From: Streptomyces sp. NRRL F-5123
GTDB taxonomy: Bacteria; Actinomycetota; Actinomycetes; Streptomycetales; Streptomycetaceae
NCBI RefSeq assembly: GCF_000721495.1
Contig: NZ_JOHY01000074.1
Location: 1-41,159, forward strand
Direction: 5' to 3'
DNA: 41,159 bases
The position numbers and the translations under genes are program-made. How positions within the stretch are numbered: position 1 is the stretch's first letter; each line of letters starts with the position of its first letter. The notes beneath the pieces are model-generated. The model saw only the letters and a program-made list of their open reading frames with translations, ran no database searches and had not been told where the DNA came from. Below, in pieces: positions 31,960-41,159 of the stretch.

Positions 31960-34900
31960 ATGACGGATCGGCGCTGGCAGTTCTGGGTCGACCGGGGCGG
32001 CACCTTCACCGACATCGTGGCCCGCCGCCCGGACGGTCGGCTGCAGACGCAGAAGCTCCTGTCGGACGATCCCGCCCGCTACCGCGACGCGGCGGTGGCC
32101 GGCATCCGGCGTTCGCTCGGACTGGGCGGGGACGAACCCGTACCCGACTCGCTCGTGGACACGGTACGCATGGGCACGACGGTGGCGACCAACGCCCTGC
32201 TGGAGCGCACCGGTGAGCGGGTCCTCCTCGTGGTCACCCGGGGGTTCCGGGACGCACTGCGGATCGGGTACCAGAACCGGCCGCGCATCTTCGCGCGCCG
32301 CATCCGCACCGCCGAGCAGCTCTACGAGCGGGTCGTCGAGGTCGACGAGCGGATCGCCGCCGACGGGACGGTGGTGCGCCGCGCCGACCTCGCACGGCTG
32401 GAGGACGACTTGCGGGCCGCCTACGACGCGGGCATCCGGTCCGTCGCTGTGGCCTGCCTGCACAGCCACCGGAACCCCGACCACGAGCGCGCCGTCGGCG
32501 ACCTGGCGCGCAGGGTGGGCTTTCCCCAGGTGTCCCTCTCCAGCGAGATCAGTCCACTGACGAAACTGGTGCCGCGCGGCGACACGGCAGTGGTCGACGC
32601 CTACCTGTCACCGGTGCTCCGCCACTACGTGGGAGAGGTCGCACGGCAGATGCCCGGGGTCCGGCTGATGTTCATGCAGTCCAACGGCGGACTCGCGGAA
32701 GCCGGGCACTTCCGCGGGAAGGACGCGGTGCTCTCCGGCCCCGCGGGCGGCATCGTGGGCATGGCCCGCATGTCGGAGCGCGCGGGGTTCGGCAAGGTGG
32801 TCGGCTTCGACATGGGGGGCACCTCCACCGACGTGTCGCACTACGCGGGGGCTTACGAACGCGTCCAGACCGCGGAGATTGCCGGGGTGCGGCTGCGCGC
32901 TCCCATGCTCGACATCCACACGGTCGCCGCCGGCGGAGGCTCCGTGCTGCACTTCGCCGGCGGGCGCTACCGCGTGGGCCCGGACTCCGCCGGGGCCGTA
33001 CCCGGGCCGGTCTGCTACCGCCTCGACGGGCCCCTGACCGTCACCGACGCCAACGTCATGCTCGGCCGTGTCCAGCCCGACCACTTCCCGAAGGTGTTCG
33101 GGCCCGACGGGGACCTGCCGCTGGACGCGGACGCGGTCCGCCTGCGGTTCGCCGAACTGGCCCGACGGATCCGCCACGACAGCGGTGACGACCGCTCCCC
33201 GGAGCAGGTTGCCGAGGGCTACCTGCGCGTGGCGGTCACGAACATCGCCAACGCCGTCAAGCGGATCTCGGTGCAGAAGGGACGTGACGTCACCGAATAC
33301 GTGCTGACGACCTTCGGTGGCGCCGGCGGACAGCACGCCTGCGCCGTCGCGGACGCGCTGGGAATCCGCACGGTCCTGGTGCCACCCCACGCGGGAGTGC
33401 TCTCTGCGCTGGGCATCGGCCTGGCCGACGTGACGGCCATGCGGGAGAGGTCGGTCGAGCTGCCGCTCGCCGACGGATCGATGTCCCTGATCCGTTCGGT
33501 TGCCGGCTCGCTGGAGGCCGCCGCCCGTGACGAGCTGCGCGACGAGGGTGTCGACACCGAGCAGATCCTCGTCGTGCACCGCGCGATGCTGCGCTACGAA
33601 GGGACCGACACCGCCCACCCGGTGGAGCTCGCCGACGCCGACAGTATGCGGAGAGCCTTCGAGGCGGAGCACCGCGCCAGGTACTCGTTCCTCCTGGACC
33701 GGCCGCTCGCGGTCGAGTCCTTGTCGGTGGAGGCACGATGCCGGACACCGTGGACGGCCCCCGATCCGGAGCCGCCGACGGCCGCGACGGTGGAGCAGGG
33801 CACCGCGCCGATGTACTGCCGCGGCTCCTGGCAGGACGTGCCGCTGCTGAAACGGGAGGAGATGGGCGTCGGCACCGTCGTCACCGGACCCGCGATCGTC
33901 GTCGAGGCCAATGCCACCACGGTGGTGGACGACGGCTGGCAGGCGGAGACGACCGAACACGGCGACCTGCTCGCCCGGCGGGTGGCGACCGGGGCCGAGG
34001 ACCGGACAAGGACCGAGGCGGATCCCGTCATGCTGGAGGTCTTCAACAACCTGTTCATGTCGATCGCCGAGCAGATGGGCGCCCGGCTGGAGTCCACTGC
34101 CCACTCGGTCAACATCAAGGAGCGGCTGGACTTCTCCTGCGCCCTCTTCGACCCGGACGGCAACCTCGTCGCGAACGCCCCGCACATCCCCGTACACCTG
34201 GGATCGATGGGTACCAGTGTCAAGGAGGTCGTCCGCCGCCGGGGCGCGACGATACGGCCCGGCGACAGCTACGCGGTCAACGACCCCTACCACGGGGGCA
34301 CCCACCTGCCCGACGTCACCGTCATCACCCCCGTCTTCGACGGCGACGGCGACCGGATCCTCTTCCACGTCGCGTCCCGCGGCCACCACGCCGACATCGG
34401 CGGTCTGAGCCCCGGATCGATGCCCGCGGACAGCCGGCGCATCGAGGACGAGGGCATCCTGTTCGACAACTGGCTGCTCGTCCAGGACGGCCGGCTCCGC
34501 GAGTCCGAGACACGGGAGCTGCTCGCGAGCGGCCACCACCCCTCGCGCAACGCGGACACCAACCTGGCGGACCTCAGCGCGCAGATCGCCGCCAACCGCA
34601 AGGGCGCCGAGGAGGTCGGCGCGATGATCGACCACTTCGGCCTCGACGTCGTGCAGGCCTACATGCGGCACGTGCAGGACAACGCCGAGGAGGCCGTCCG
34701 GCGCGTCATCGACCGGCTCGGCGACGGTTCGTGCCGCTACGAGACCGACTCGGGCGCGGTGATCGCCGTACGGGTCGGCGTGGACCGCGCCGAACGCACG
34801 GCCACCATCGACTTCACCGGCACCTCACCGCAGCTCTCCAGCAACTTCAACGCCCCCACCGCCGTGGTCACCGCGGCCGTCCTGTACGTCTTCCGGACCC

Positions 34901-35598
34901 TGGTGGACGACGACATCCCGCTCAACGACGGCAGCCTGCGCCCGCTGCGCATCGAGGTGCCGGACACGTCGATGCTGGCACCCACCTACCCCGCCGCCGT
35001 GGTGGCCGGGAACGTCGAGACCTCGCAGGCGCTGGTCGGGGCCCTATACCGGGCCATGGGCGTGCAGGCGGAGGGCTCCGGGACGATGAACAACGTCTCC
35101 TTCGGCAACGACAGGCACCAGTACTACGAGACCGTCGCGTCCGGAGCCGGAGCGGGTGACGGCTTTGACGGCGCCTCGGTCGTCCAGACGCACATGACGA
35201 ACTCCCGGCTCACCGATCCCGAGGTCCTCGAATGGCGCCACCCGGTCAGGGTGGAGGAGTTCGCCGTCCGCGAGGGCAGCGGAGGAGCCGGCCGCTGGCG
35301 CGGGGGTGACGGGGCGGTCCGGCGGATCCGCTTCCTGGAGCCCATGACGGTGAGCACCCTGGCCTCGCACCGCCGGGTGCCCCCCTACGGAATGGCGGGC
35401 GGCCTTCCCGGCGCGCCGGGAGCCGGGCGGGTGGAGCGCGCGGACGGCACCGTGTCCGCTCTGAGGGGGAGCGAGGTGGTGCGCATGGAGCCCGGCGACG
35501 TCCTGGTGATCGAGACCCCCGGCGGTGGCGGGTACGGCCCACCTGAGGGGGAGGCCGAGCGGATGCGGGGACGAGGACGGAACGCGGAGCGGTCATGA
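31960..35598 (+). CDS. Fused hydantoinase A/B, 5-oxoprolinase-type protein, 1212 aa
   Basis: ATP-dependent ring-opening enzyme family (5-oxoproline or hydantoin). The HyuA half has [18 protein letters not shown] near residue 8, [41 protein letters not shown] (ATP-binding actin-like fold) and [15 protein letters not shown]. The HyuB half begins about residue 690 with [19 protein letters not shown] and continues [26 protein letters not shown] and [10 protein letters not shown]. The size matches fused prokaryotic and eukaryotic oxoprolinases (about 1200-1290). ATG 31960 begins [11 protein letters not shown]; an upstream frame would cover the operator. The stop overlaps an ATG (ATGA) that opens a broken downstream frame. 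Confidence 0.9.
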   Translation: MTDRRWQFWVDRGGTFTDIVARRPDGRLQTQKLLSDDPARYRDAAVAGIRRSLGLGGDEPVPDSLVDTVRMGTTVATNALLERTGERVLLVVTRGFRDALRIGYQNRPRIFARRIRTAEQLYERVVEVDERIAADGTVVRRADLARLEDDLRAAYDAGIRSVAVACLHSHRNPDHERAVGDLARRVGFPQVSLSSEISPLTKLVPRGDTAVVDAYLSPVLRHYVGEVARQMPGVRLMFMQSNGGLAEAGHFRGKDAVLSGPAGGIVGMARMSERAGFGKVVGFDMGGTSTDVSHYAGAYERVQTAEIAGVRLRAPMLDIHTVAAGGGSVLHFAGGRYRVGPDSAGAVPGPVCYRLDGPLTVTDANVMLGRVQPDHFPKVFGPDGDLPLDADAVRLRFAELARRIRHDSGDDRSPEQVAEGYLRVAVTNIANAVKRISVQKGRDVTEYVLTTFGGAGGQHACAVADALGIRTVLVPPHAGVLSALGIGLADVTAMRERSVELPLADGSMSLIRSVAGSLEAAARDELRDEGVDTEQILVVHRAMLRYEGTDTAHPVELADADSMRRAFEAEHRARYSFLLDRPLAVESLSVEARCRTPWTAPDPEPPTAATVEQGTAPMYCRGSWQDVPLLKREEMGVGTVVTGPAIVVEANATTVVDDGWQAETTEHGDLLARRVATGAEDRTRTEADPVMLEVFNNLFMSIAEQMGARLESTAHSVNIKERLDFSCALFDPDGNLVANAPHIPVHLGSMGTSVKEVVRRRGATIRPGDSYAVNDPYHGGTHLPDVTVITPVFDGDGDRILFHVASRGHHADIGGLSPGSMPADSRRIEDEGILFDNWLLVQDGRLRESETRELLASGHHPSRNADTNLADLSAQIAANRKGAEEVGAMIDHFGLDVVQAYMRHVQDNAEEAVRRVIDRLGDGSCRYETDSGAVIAVRVGVDRAERTATIDFTGTSPQLSSNFNAPTAVVTAAVLYVFRTLVDDDIPLNDGSLRPLRIEVPDTSMLAPTYPAAVVAGNVETSQALVGALYRAMGVQAEGSGTMNNVSFGNDRHQYYETVASGAGAGDGFDGASVVQTHMTNSRLTDPEVLEWRHPVRVEEFAVREGSGGAGRWRGGDGAVRRIRFLEPMTVSTLASHRRVPPYGMAGGLPGAPGAGRVERADGTVSALRGSEVVRMEPGDVLVIETPGGGGYGPPEGEAERMRGRGRNAERS

Positions 35599-35885
35599 GC
35601 CCCTGGCCGGAGCGGGCGGGAGGCAGCCGGCCCGGTGGCAACGGCCCGGCGGGCATCTGGCAACCGCTCGGAATGGCGGAGACCACTTTCGGCCCCCTCA
35701 CCCCCGAGATGGCGACCCGCTGCGCCCCGACGGAGCTGGACGACGAGACCGGCCGCCAACTGAAGGGCACGCCCACGACTTCTCGGCTCGCCTCCTCGGC
35801 GGCGTCTTCTCCACCGCCACCGACCTCACCACCTTCGCGCGCCAGATGCTCACGCCCGGCCAGGCCGCCTTCGACCCGACGTGGA
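35595..35885 (+). pseudogene. Beta-lactamase-family serine hydrolase remnant
   Basis: Starting at the ATG overlapping the oxoprolinase stop, the frame reads IWQPLGMAETTFGPLTPEMATR then APTELDDETGRQLKGTP. A frame change near 35765 continues as HDFSARLLGGVFSTATDLTTFARQML. This is the C-terminal part of class C beta-lactamase-like hydrolases; the catalytic SxxK half is missing and a few residues between LLGGV and FSTA appear deleted. It ends at a sharp junction with an rve transposase fragment at about 35885. Confidence 0.55.
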
Positions 35886-36555
35886 TCGCCCAGCCGCGGT
35901 GGGATGCGCGGTCGCGCCGAGGATCCGGATCCGCCGGTTGGCGTGCTCGATCACCGCGAACACGTACAACCGTGCCCCGGACAAGGTGACGGTCTCGAAG
36001 GAAGTCACAGGCGGGAAGCACGTCCGCTTGAGAACGCGGGAAGTCCGCCCAGGTGCTCGACGCCCGTTCGGGTGCCGGTGGGAGACCCGCGTCCTGGAGG
36101 ATTTCCCCGACGGTGGACGCGGCTGCTTTCACTCCGAGGACGAGCAGCTCGCCGTGCAGTCGCCGGTAGCCCCAGGTCGGGTTCTCTCGGACCAAGCGCA
36201 GTACCAGGGCACGGATGGAGCCGACGGTGCGGGGCCGGTCCCCGCGGTTGGGCCGGGATCGGGCGGCGTGTCGGCGGGCGACCAGGTCGCGGTGCCGGCG
36301 CAGGACGGTGTCGGGTCGCATGAGCAGCCGCATACGGCGCAGCGCGTCCTTGGGGAGGTGGTGCAGCAACGCTGCCAGGAATGCCCGACCGGCCGCCGTG
36401 AAGCTGACTCGCTGCCCGTTCAGCTGCCGTTTCAGCACGGTGATCTGATGACGTAACGCCAGGGTCTCCGCGCCCTTGTCCCGGTCGCCCATTGGCAGGA
36501 GGCGCAGAGCCGCGAACACCTTCGTCACGCTCAAGTACGCGAGTTTCAACAGCAC
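35881..36555 (-). pseudogene. Integrase-core (rve) transposase, 3'-truncated and frameshifted
   Basis: ATG 36555 (MLLKLAYLSVTKVFAALRLL) with DRDKGAETLALRHQITVLKRQL, LMRPDTVLRRHRDLVARRH, TVGSIRALVLRLVRENPTWGYRRLHGEL and the start of the rve core (VLPACDF). A frame change near 35995 continues as FETVTLSGARLYVFAVIEHA and RRIRILGATAHPTAA, then the sequence is cut near 35885. It is related to the rve copy at 5500-6605, with similar promoter-proximal bases GGCATNATGATC ahead of the start. Non-functional. Confidence 0.78.
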
Positions 36556-36759
36556 GAGTGATCATCATGCCGAGGTGATCGTCGTAGCCGCCAGTGTGCT
36601 ACAGCAGCCTCTTCACCCAGAACACGGCGGAACCGGTACACCGCTCTGACTGAGTGGATGACGTTGTCGGCAAGGACACCGTCAACTGCTCGCCCGTGTA
36701 AGGGCGTTCGATGAGCCCCGACCCGGGGGCATCGGCCCGGACGTCGCGCGCGTCGCCGG

Positions 36760-36978
36760 TTACGGCCGCCGTCGGTGGCGCAGCCAGGCTCGCCAGAGTT
36801 CGAGGCGGTCGTGGCTGTTTTGGGGGATCAGGGCGTTGAGGACGGCGGCCGCCGCCCCGGGCAGGGACGTCGCCAGGAGAACCCACCAGGGGGCGCCGCC
36901 GTAGGCGAGGGCGGCCGGCGGGATGGCCGCGCTGAGAAGGGGAAACGCGGTGCCACGGTCGGGCATATCGGCCAGCAC
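36760..36978 (-). CDS. Small hypothetical membrane protein, 72 aa
   Basis: ATG 36978, or ATG 36966 four codons later, gives MPDRGTAFPLLSAAIPPAALAYGGAPWWVLLATSLPGAAAAVLNALIPQNSHDRLELW. Two short hydrophobic helices are followed by a conserved-looking cytosolic tail (NSHDRLELWRAWLRHRRR). The pattern resembles small Streptomyces membrane proteins of unknown role. It lies between two rve pseudogenes. The flanks 36556-36759 and 36979-37221 show no gene. Confidence 0.6.
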   Translation of the reverse strand: MLADMPDRGTAFPLLSAAIPPAALAYGGAPWWVLLATSLPGAAAAVLNALIPQNSHDRLELWRAWLRHRRRP

Positions 36979-37221
36979 GCTTATGGGACCCGACGGCGGG
37001 CTGACCCTCCTTCACCATTGGAAGCAGACTGAAAGCCGATGCGGTCTACGCATTCGGCGCCGCAGGTCCTCGGCGCCGGTCTGGGGGTACTCGACACTCT
37101 GGTCCATTGCCTCGGGGGGTGGTGAGACGCGGGGACTCGGAGCCGACAGGTGCGTGGCGTCATTTCATCACAGGATCGGGCGCGGAGGTGAGCGGTTTGG
37201 TGAACCCTGTGGGGCTCAAAT

Positions 37222-37934
<713 letters not shown>

Positions 37935-37977
37935 TCAGTGGCTGCGCGGCAGTTTTGGCACCCTACAGGATCCAGGC

Positions 37978-38343
37978 TCAGACGAGCGGTGTGAAGAAGA
38001 ATGTGTCCCGTCGGCAGAACGTCAGGTTCTGCGTCAGGCGGAAAAAGTCCGCGAAACGAAGCACCACCTTTTCGCCGGAGCGCAGGATTCCGTGGAAGTC
38101 GCCGTGCACGGCTACGCTCAATCCATCCGCGATAACGTCACTGAGTGTGTGTTCACCTCGGTCGATTACCCGGGTCTCCGCATAGAAACGCAAGAGCTCC
38201 GCGCGCCCGACTATCGGGCTGTAGCCCGGTCGGTAATAGCTCGCGTCCGGGGCGAATAGTTCGACAATTCCGGAAACTTCACCGGAGTCCACAAGCTTGT
38301 AATAATCGCGAACTCGGGCGATGGCGGCCGGCTCGGAATCCAT
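37978..38343 (-). CDS. SnoaL-like (NTF2-fold) protein, 121 aa
   Basis: ATG 38343 with GGTG six bases upstream. The sequence fits the NTF2/SnoaL fold: helix AIARVRDYYKLVDSGEVSGIVELFAPDASYYRPGY, strand-loop VGRAELLRFYAE, and beta strands SVAVHGDFHGILRSGEKVVLRFADFFRL. Members include polyketide cyclases and small isomerases. It is the last gene of a probable NRPS operon, 72 bp after the S9 peptidase gene, and is notably less GC-rich than its neighbours. A tailoring role in the NRPS product pathway is inferred. Confidence 0.72.
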   Translation of the reverse strand: MDSEPAAIARVRDYYKLVDSGEVSGIVELFAPDASYYRPGYSPIVGRAELLRFYAETRVIDRGEHTLSDVIADGLSVAVHGDFHGILRSGEKVVLRFADFFRLTQNLTFCRRDTFFFTPLV

Positions 38344-38415
38344 GCTTCACCTCAGGCGTGTCAACTGTATGTGCATTCCATTCGCTTGATCCGGTCGCAG
38401 GGAATTGCGGCAGAC

Positions 38416-40371
38416 CTACAGCTTCAACACTTGACTCAAGAAGGCTAGTTCGGCTTCCAGCCCAGCGATGATGTTCTCCTGCCGAGCGAAACCGTGACCC
38501 TCGTCGTCGAAAAGAACGGTTCGGCATTCTATGCCGCGCGCCACGAGACGTTCCGCCATCCAGATGGACTGTTCGACAGGAACGACTTTGTCCCGGTGGC
38601 CGTGCAGAAAGAGGACGGGTACGGATATGGATTCACAGCTCTCGACGGGAGAGCGTCGCCGGTATTCTTCCTCCGCCCCCGGCCACGGTCCGACGAGTCG
38701 ATCAAGCAGGTGCGCCTCGAAATGGTGTGTCGTGTGGCGAAGCAGCCGCAGGTCGCTGATGCCGAAATAACTGATCCCGGCAGCGAAGTCGTCCGACGCG
38801 GCGAGGGTCGCGAGCGCGGTGAAGCCGCCCGCGCTGCCGCCCCTGATGACCATCCGGGCGGGGTCTACCTTGCCCAGAGCGGCTAATCGCCGCGCTGCCT
38901 GGACGCAGTCGTCGACGTCTCTCAGACCCCAATGCCCATCGAGTGCCATGCGATAGTCGCGTCCCCATCCTGAGCTGCCGCTGTAATTGAGTTCCAGCAC
39001 CGCGAAGCCACGGCTGGTCCAGAAGTGCGTTCCGGGCCGGTACTCGGGCAGGAACTGGGTCGTCGGGCCACCGTGGCAGACCAGGATCAGCGGGGGCCTG
39101 GTACCGGTCGGGCCGCAGTATCGGGGATGCGCGGGCGGATAGAAGAGCCCGTGGACGGTGCGGCCGTCCTGGGCAGTCAGCGCGATGTTTTCCGGCTGCG
39201 ACATCATCCGCTCGTCGACAGGAACGCTCGGGCTGTGCACGACCTCGTGGTGGCCGGACCGCAAATCGGTCCGGATGACCGCCAGCGGGCGGTCAGGCGC
39301 GGCAGCAAGGGCGTAGAGCTGATCCTTCTCTCCGGCGACGGCGAGATAGGTCTTGTACGGCAGTCGCAGCTCCTGGACCTCCCGCACCTCTCCTGCTTCC
39401 CGCTCCCCTCGCCTCCTGCTGGCTGTCCCGAGATCGATCACGCCCACCCGCTGGCTGCCCCCGCTGTTGTAGATGCATGCCAGGCGGCCTTCGGAAAGGA
39501 AGCAGTACGCGGCCGGGTCGAGGGTCCACTGCGGCCAACCGAACTCCGCGTTGACCCTTACCACCGGCTCCACACCGCTCTCGACCAGGCGGTGGAGGTT
39601 CCACCAGCCGGAGCGGTCCGTGACGAAATGGAGCAGTCCGTCCGGGCTCCACTCCGGCTGGAACACCGACTCTCCGTTGCCTCCTGTCACACGTCGCGGC
39701 CGGGTGACTCCGGTCTCGGTGAGCCGCCCCAGCCACAGTTCGGTGCCGGTCCAGGGCATCTCAGGCCGTCGCCAGGCGAGCCACGCGAGCATGGTGCCGT
39801 CCGGACTGGGCCGGGGGGAGGCGTAGAAGTGGTGTCCTGACACAAGGACCGCCGGTGGTTCCGCCGGAGTGCGGCCGATCCGGACAATGTCGTGAACGAC
39901 GCCGTCGCGTCGGTGTCGTGCGCGTACCCCGACCAGGCGACCGCCGGATGCCGGGAGTACCCGCATATCTGCGTATCGGTGATCGGTCCCGGGGCGAGTC
40001 CGGGGCGTGACGGGGACGGCGGTTCCCATCACCCCACCGGAGATGTCTTGACGATATATGCGCTGATCCGAGGCTTCGACGTAGGAGAGGACCCGCTCCC
40101 GTACGAGCATGGCGCCACCGCCGTACTCGTGGACGCGGGACCGGACGTCGGTGCTGTCGGCGGTGAGGTCCACGGTGCCACCGTCGAGGGTGTGCCGTAC
40201 GGCGACGGTGCGACCCGAATCCGGGCGACCCTCCAGCCAGTGGATCTCGCCGCCGTCCCACTGAAGGGAGCTGAGCTGCGGCAGCGCGGCAGAGACCGCG
40301 GTCGCTGTGATCGTGGACGGCCAGTTACCGTAAGGGAGAGCAACCTTGCCCGGCCTGGCCTCAGCGGACAT
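38416..40371 (-). CDS. S9-family (prolyl oligopeptidase-like) serine peptidase, 651 aa
   Basis: N-terminal seven-bladed beta-propeller (about 40-390, with repeats such as SPRPSPDGTMLAWLAW and FQPEWSPDGLLHFVTDRSG) and C-terminal alpha/beta hydrolase. The triad is Ser513 in GGSAGG, Asp594 in HGHRDKVVP and His626 in EGHGF. The oxyanion region is LILVCHGGP. No signal peptide, so it is cytosolic. ATG 40371 overlaps the MbtH gene end by 11 bp, so it is co-expressed with the NRPS. In NRPS clusters such enzymes can trim or hydrolyse peptides or act in self-resistance; which applies is not shown. Confidence 0.88.
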   Translation of the reverse strand: MSAEARPGKVALPYGNWPSTITATAVSAALPQLSSLQWDGGEIHWLEGRPDSGRTVAVRHTLDGGTVDLTADSTDVRSRVHEYGGGAMLVRERVLSYVEASDQRIYRQDISGGVMGTAVPVTPRTRPGTDHRYADMRVLPASGGRLVGVRARHRRDGVVHDIVRIGRTPAEPPAVLVSGHHFYASPRPSPDGTMLAWLAWRRPEMPWTGTELWLGRLTETGVTRPRRVTGGNGESVFQPEWSPDGLLHFVTDRSGWWNLHRLVESGVEPVVRVNAEFGWPQWTLDPAAYCFLSEGRLACIYNSGGSQRVGVIDLGTASRRRGEREAGEVREVQELRLPYKTYLAVAGEKDQLYALAAAPDRPLAVIRTDLRSGHHEVVHSPSVPVDERMMSQPENIALTAQDGRTVHGLFYPPAHPRYCGPTGTRPPLILVCHGGPTTQFLPEYRPGTHFWTSRGFAVLELNYSGSSGWGRDYRMALDGHWGLRDVDDCVQAARRLAALGKVDPARMVIRGGSAGGFTALATLAASDDFAAGISYFGISDLRLLRHTTHHFEAHLLDRLVGPWPGAEEEYRRRSPVESCESISVPVLFLHGHRDKVVPVEQSIWMAERLVARGIECRTVLFDDEGHGFARQENIIAGLEAELAFLSQVLKL

Positions 40372-40570
40372 CGTCTTCCATGGCCTGGCGCAAGGTCAGG
40401 GGCCGCATGTCGGTCCATGTCGTGTCGATGTGAGCCAGGCACTCCTGCTTCGTCCCGCGCGTCCCCTCGGCCCTCCACCCAGGCGGCAGGTCGCGGTCGG
40501 CGAACCAGACGGAATACTGCTCCTCGTGGTTCAGTACCACCACGAACTGCTGGTCCTCACTGTCGATCAT
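40361..40570 (-). CDS. MbtH-family NRPS activator, 69 aa
   Basis: Small protein that binds and activates NRPS adenylation domains. It shows the family pattern VVVLNHEEQYSVWFADRDLPPGW and CLAHIDTTWTDMRPLTLR, with conserved Trp and the N-x-E-x-Q-x-S-x-W signature. ATG 40570 overlaps the NRPS stop by 14 bp. Length is normal. Confidence 0.93.
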   Translation of the reverse strand: MIDSEDQQFVVVLNHEEQYSVWFADRDLPPGWRAEGTRGTKQECLAHIDTTWTDMRPLTLRQAMEDDVR

Positions 40571-41159
40571 GCTCGGCCTCCAGGATGAGTGTGTCGATGA
40601 TCTTTGACTGTGCGCGCACCGTCGGCGCGTCGAAGAACGCGGGGATGGAGAGCCGCACGGAGAACGCACGGCGGATGCGGGAGACGATCTGGGTGGCGCG
40701 GAGGGAGTGACCACCCAGTGCGAAGAAGTCGTCGTCGAGGCCTATCACCTCCTGCTTCATGACCTCGGACCAGATTGCGGCCAGCCGCTCCTCGGTGGCG
40801 GTCTGCGGCGCCGTGGCGGGGGTCTCCGCTTGCTCAGGGCGGGGCACTAGCGCCCCTCGGTCGAGCTTGCCGTTGGCGGTGAGTGGCAAAGTGTCGCGGA
40901 TCTCCACATGGGAGGGCCGCAGATAGTCCGGCAGCCGGGCGGTGAGGAAATTCTTCACGTCCGCCGCTGAACAGGCGTGACCGGTCCGCGCGACGACATA
41001 GGCGGCCAGGTGCTGATCGCCGGCCGGGTCGTCGTACGGAACGACGGCGGCATTGTCGATGTCGGGGTGCTGGAGGAGGGTGTGCTCGATCTCGCCGGGC
41101 TCGATGCGGTGGCCCCGGATCTTGACCTGTTGGTCGGCACGCCCGTCAAAGCACAAGAC
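40557..41159 (-). CDS. Non-ribosomal peptide synthetase, C-terminal part (A-domain end and PCP)
   Basis: The protein enters from the right edge. Visible are adenylation motif A8 (GRADQQVKIRGHRIEPGEIE), the A10 lysine motif (PLTANGKLDR) and a peptidyl-carrier domain with the phosphopantetheine site DDFFALGGHSLRA. It stops 50 residues after this site, without a thioesterase, reductase or condensation domain. Release must therefore be by another protein or a stand-alone enzyme. It overlaps mbtH by 14 bp. The upstream modules and the amino acid code of the A domain are outside the window. Confidence 0.93.
   Translation of the reverse strand, partial: VLCFDGRADQQVKIRGHRIEPGEIEHTLLQHPDIDNAAVVPYDDPAGDQHLAAYVVARTGHACSAADVKNFLTARLPDYLRPSHVEIRDTLPLTANGKLDRGALVPRPEQAETPATAPQTATEERLAAIWSEVMKQEVIGLDDDFFALGGHSLRATQIVSRIRRAFSVRLSIPAFFDAPTVRAQSKIIDTLILEAEHDRQ

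Noticed and set aside
32608..34671. 687-codon minus-strand frame opposite the oxoprolinase
   Set aside because: Shadow frame; oxoprolinase motifs are continuous on the plus strand.
36599..37018. 139-codon minus-strand frame
   Set aside because: Overlaps the more protein-like 72-aa membrane protein frame; its own sequence is Arg/Pro-rich without structure.

Overview
The window is high-GC actinobacterial DNA, most likely a Streptomyces accessory or subtelomeric region. Third codon positions are strongly G/C biased, GTG and TTG starts are common, promoters look leaderless, and conserved Streptomyces-type hypothetical genes recur. Eleven transposase genes or fragments (IS256, IS5, IS630 and integrase-core 'rve' types) lie between the cargo genes. 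Most are frameshifted, truncated or carry internal stops, so the region has been rearranged repeatedly.

Layout. 0-3.8 kb: an IS pile-up (IS256 tail, small unknown gene, IS630, antisense conserved gene, 5'-truncated IS256, IS5 inserted in its 3' end). 3.9-5.4 kb: an SDR oxidoreductase and MerR regulator pair behind a MerR-type promoter with a 19-bp spacer. 5.4-7.8 kb: recombinase, rve and IS5 debris plus a small HEAT-like gene. 7.8-12.2 kb: a LysR regulator divergent from a UbiX-like / UbiD-like / DJ-1-like / DUF3224 operon, probably for non-oxidative decarboxylation of an aromatic acid. 12.3-13.5 kb: a Gly/Pro/Tyr-rich membrane protein. 14.0-15.2 kb: a methyltransferase gene enclosed by perfect 52-bp inverted repeats and no transposase, a candidate mobile insertion cassette. 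15.4-19.6 kb: a phage-like small gene, a broken LuxR regulator, membrane and sensor proteins, a conserved hypothetical and a broken IS5. 19.85-24.98 kb: a complete urease operon (ureABCFGD, minus strand) with unusual subunits. 25-26.4 kb: lower-GC gap and transposase debris. 26.4-30.0 kb: an NmtR-like sensor, P1B-4 metal ATPase, [2Fe-2S] ferredoxin and CDF-like transporter. 30.4-35.6 kb: rubrerythrin fragment, an AlaDH/PNT-like protein divergent from a fused 5-oxoprolinase. 35.6-37.9 kb: serine-hydrolase and rve remnants around a small membrane protein gene. 38.0-41.2 kb: the distal end of an NRPS cluster (NRPS A-PCP end, MbtH, S9 peptidase, SnoaL-like protein) running off the right edge.

Functional links. 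The urease is a nickel enzyme and the next intact module is a nickel/cobalt-type sensor and efflux system, so 19.8-30 kb may be one nickel-related island. In the urease the flap cysteine of UreC is alanine, although all metal ligands are present. UreB has a cysteine-rich N-terminal extension and an internal insertion, UreA has an insertion, UreG carries its histidine-rich tail at the C-terminus, and there is no ureE. The methyltransferase cassette and this divergent urease are the two most notable items.
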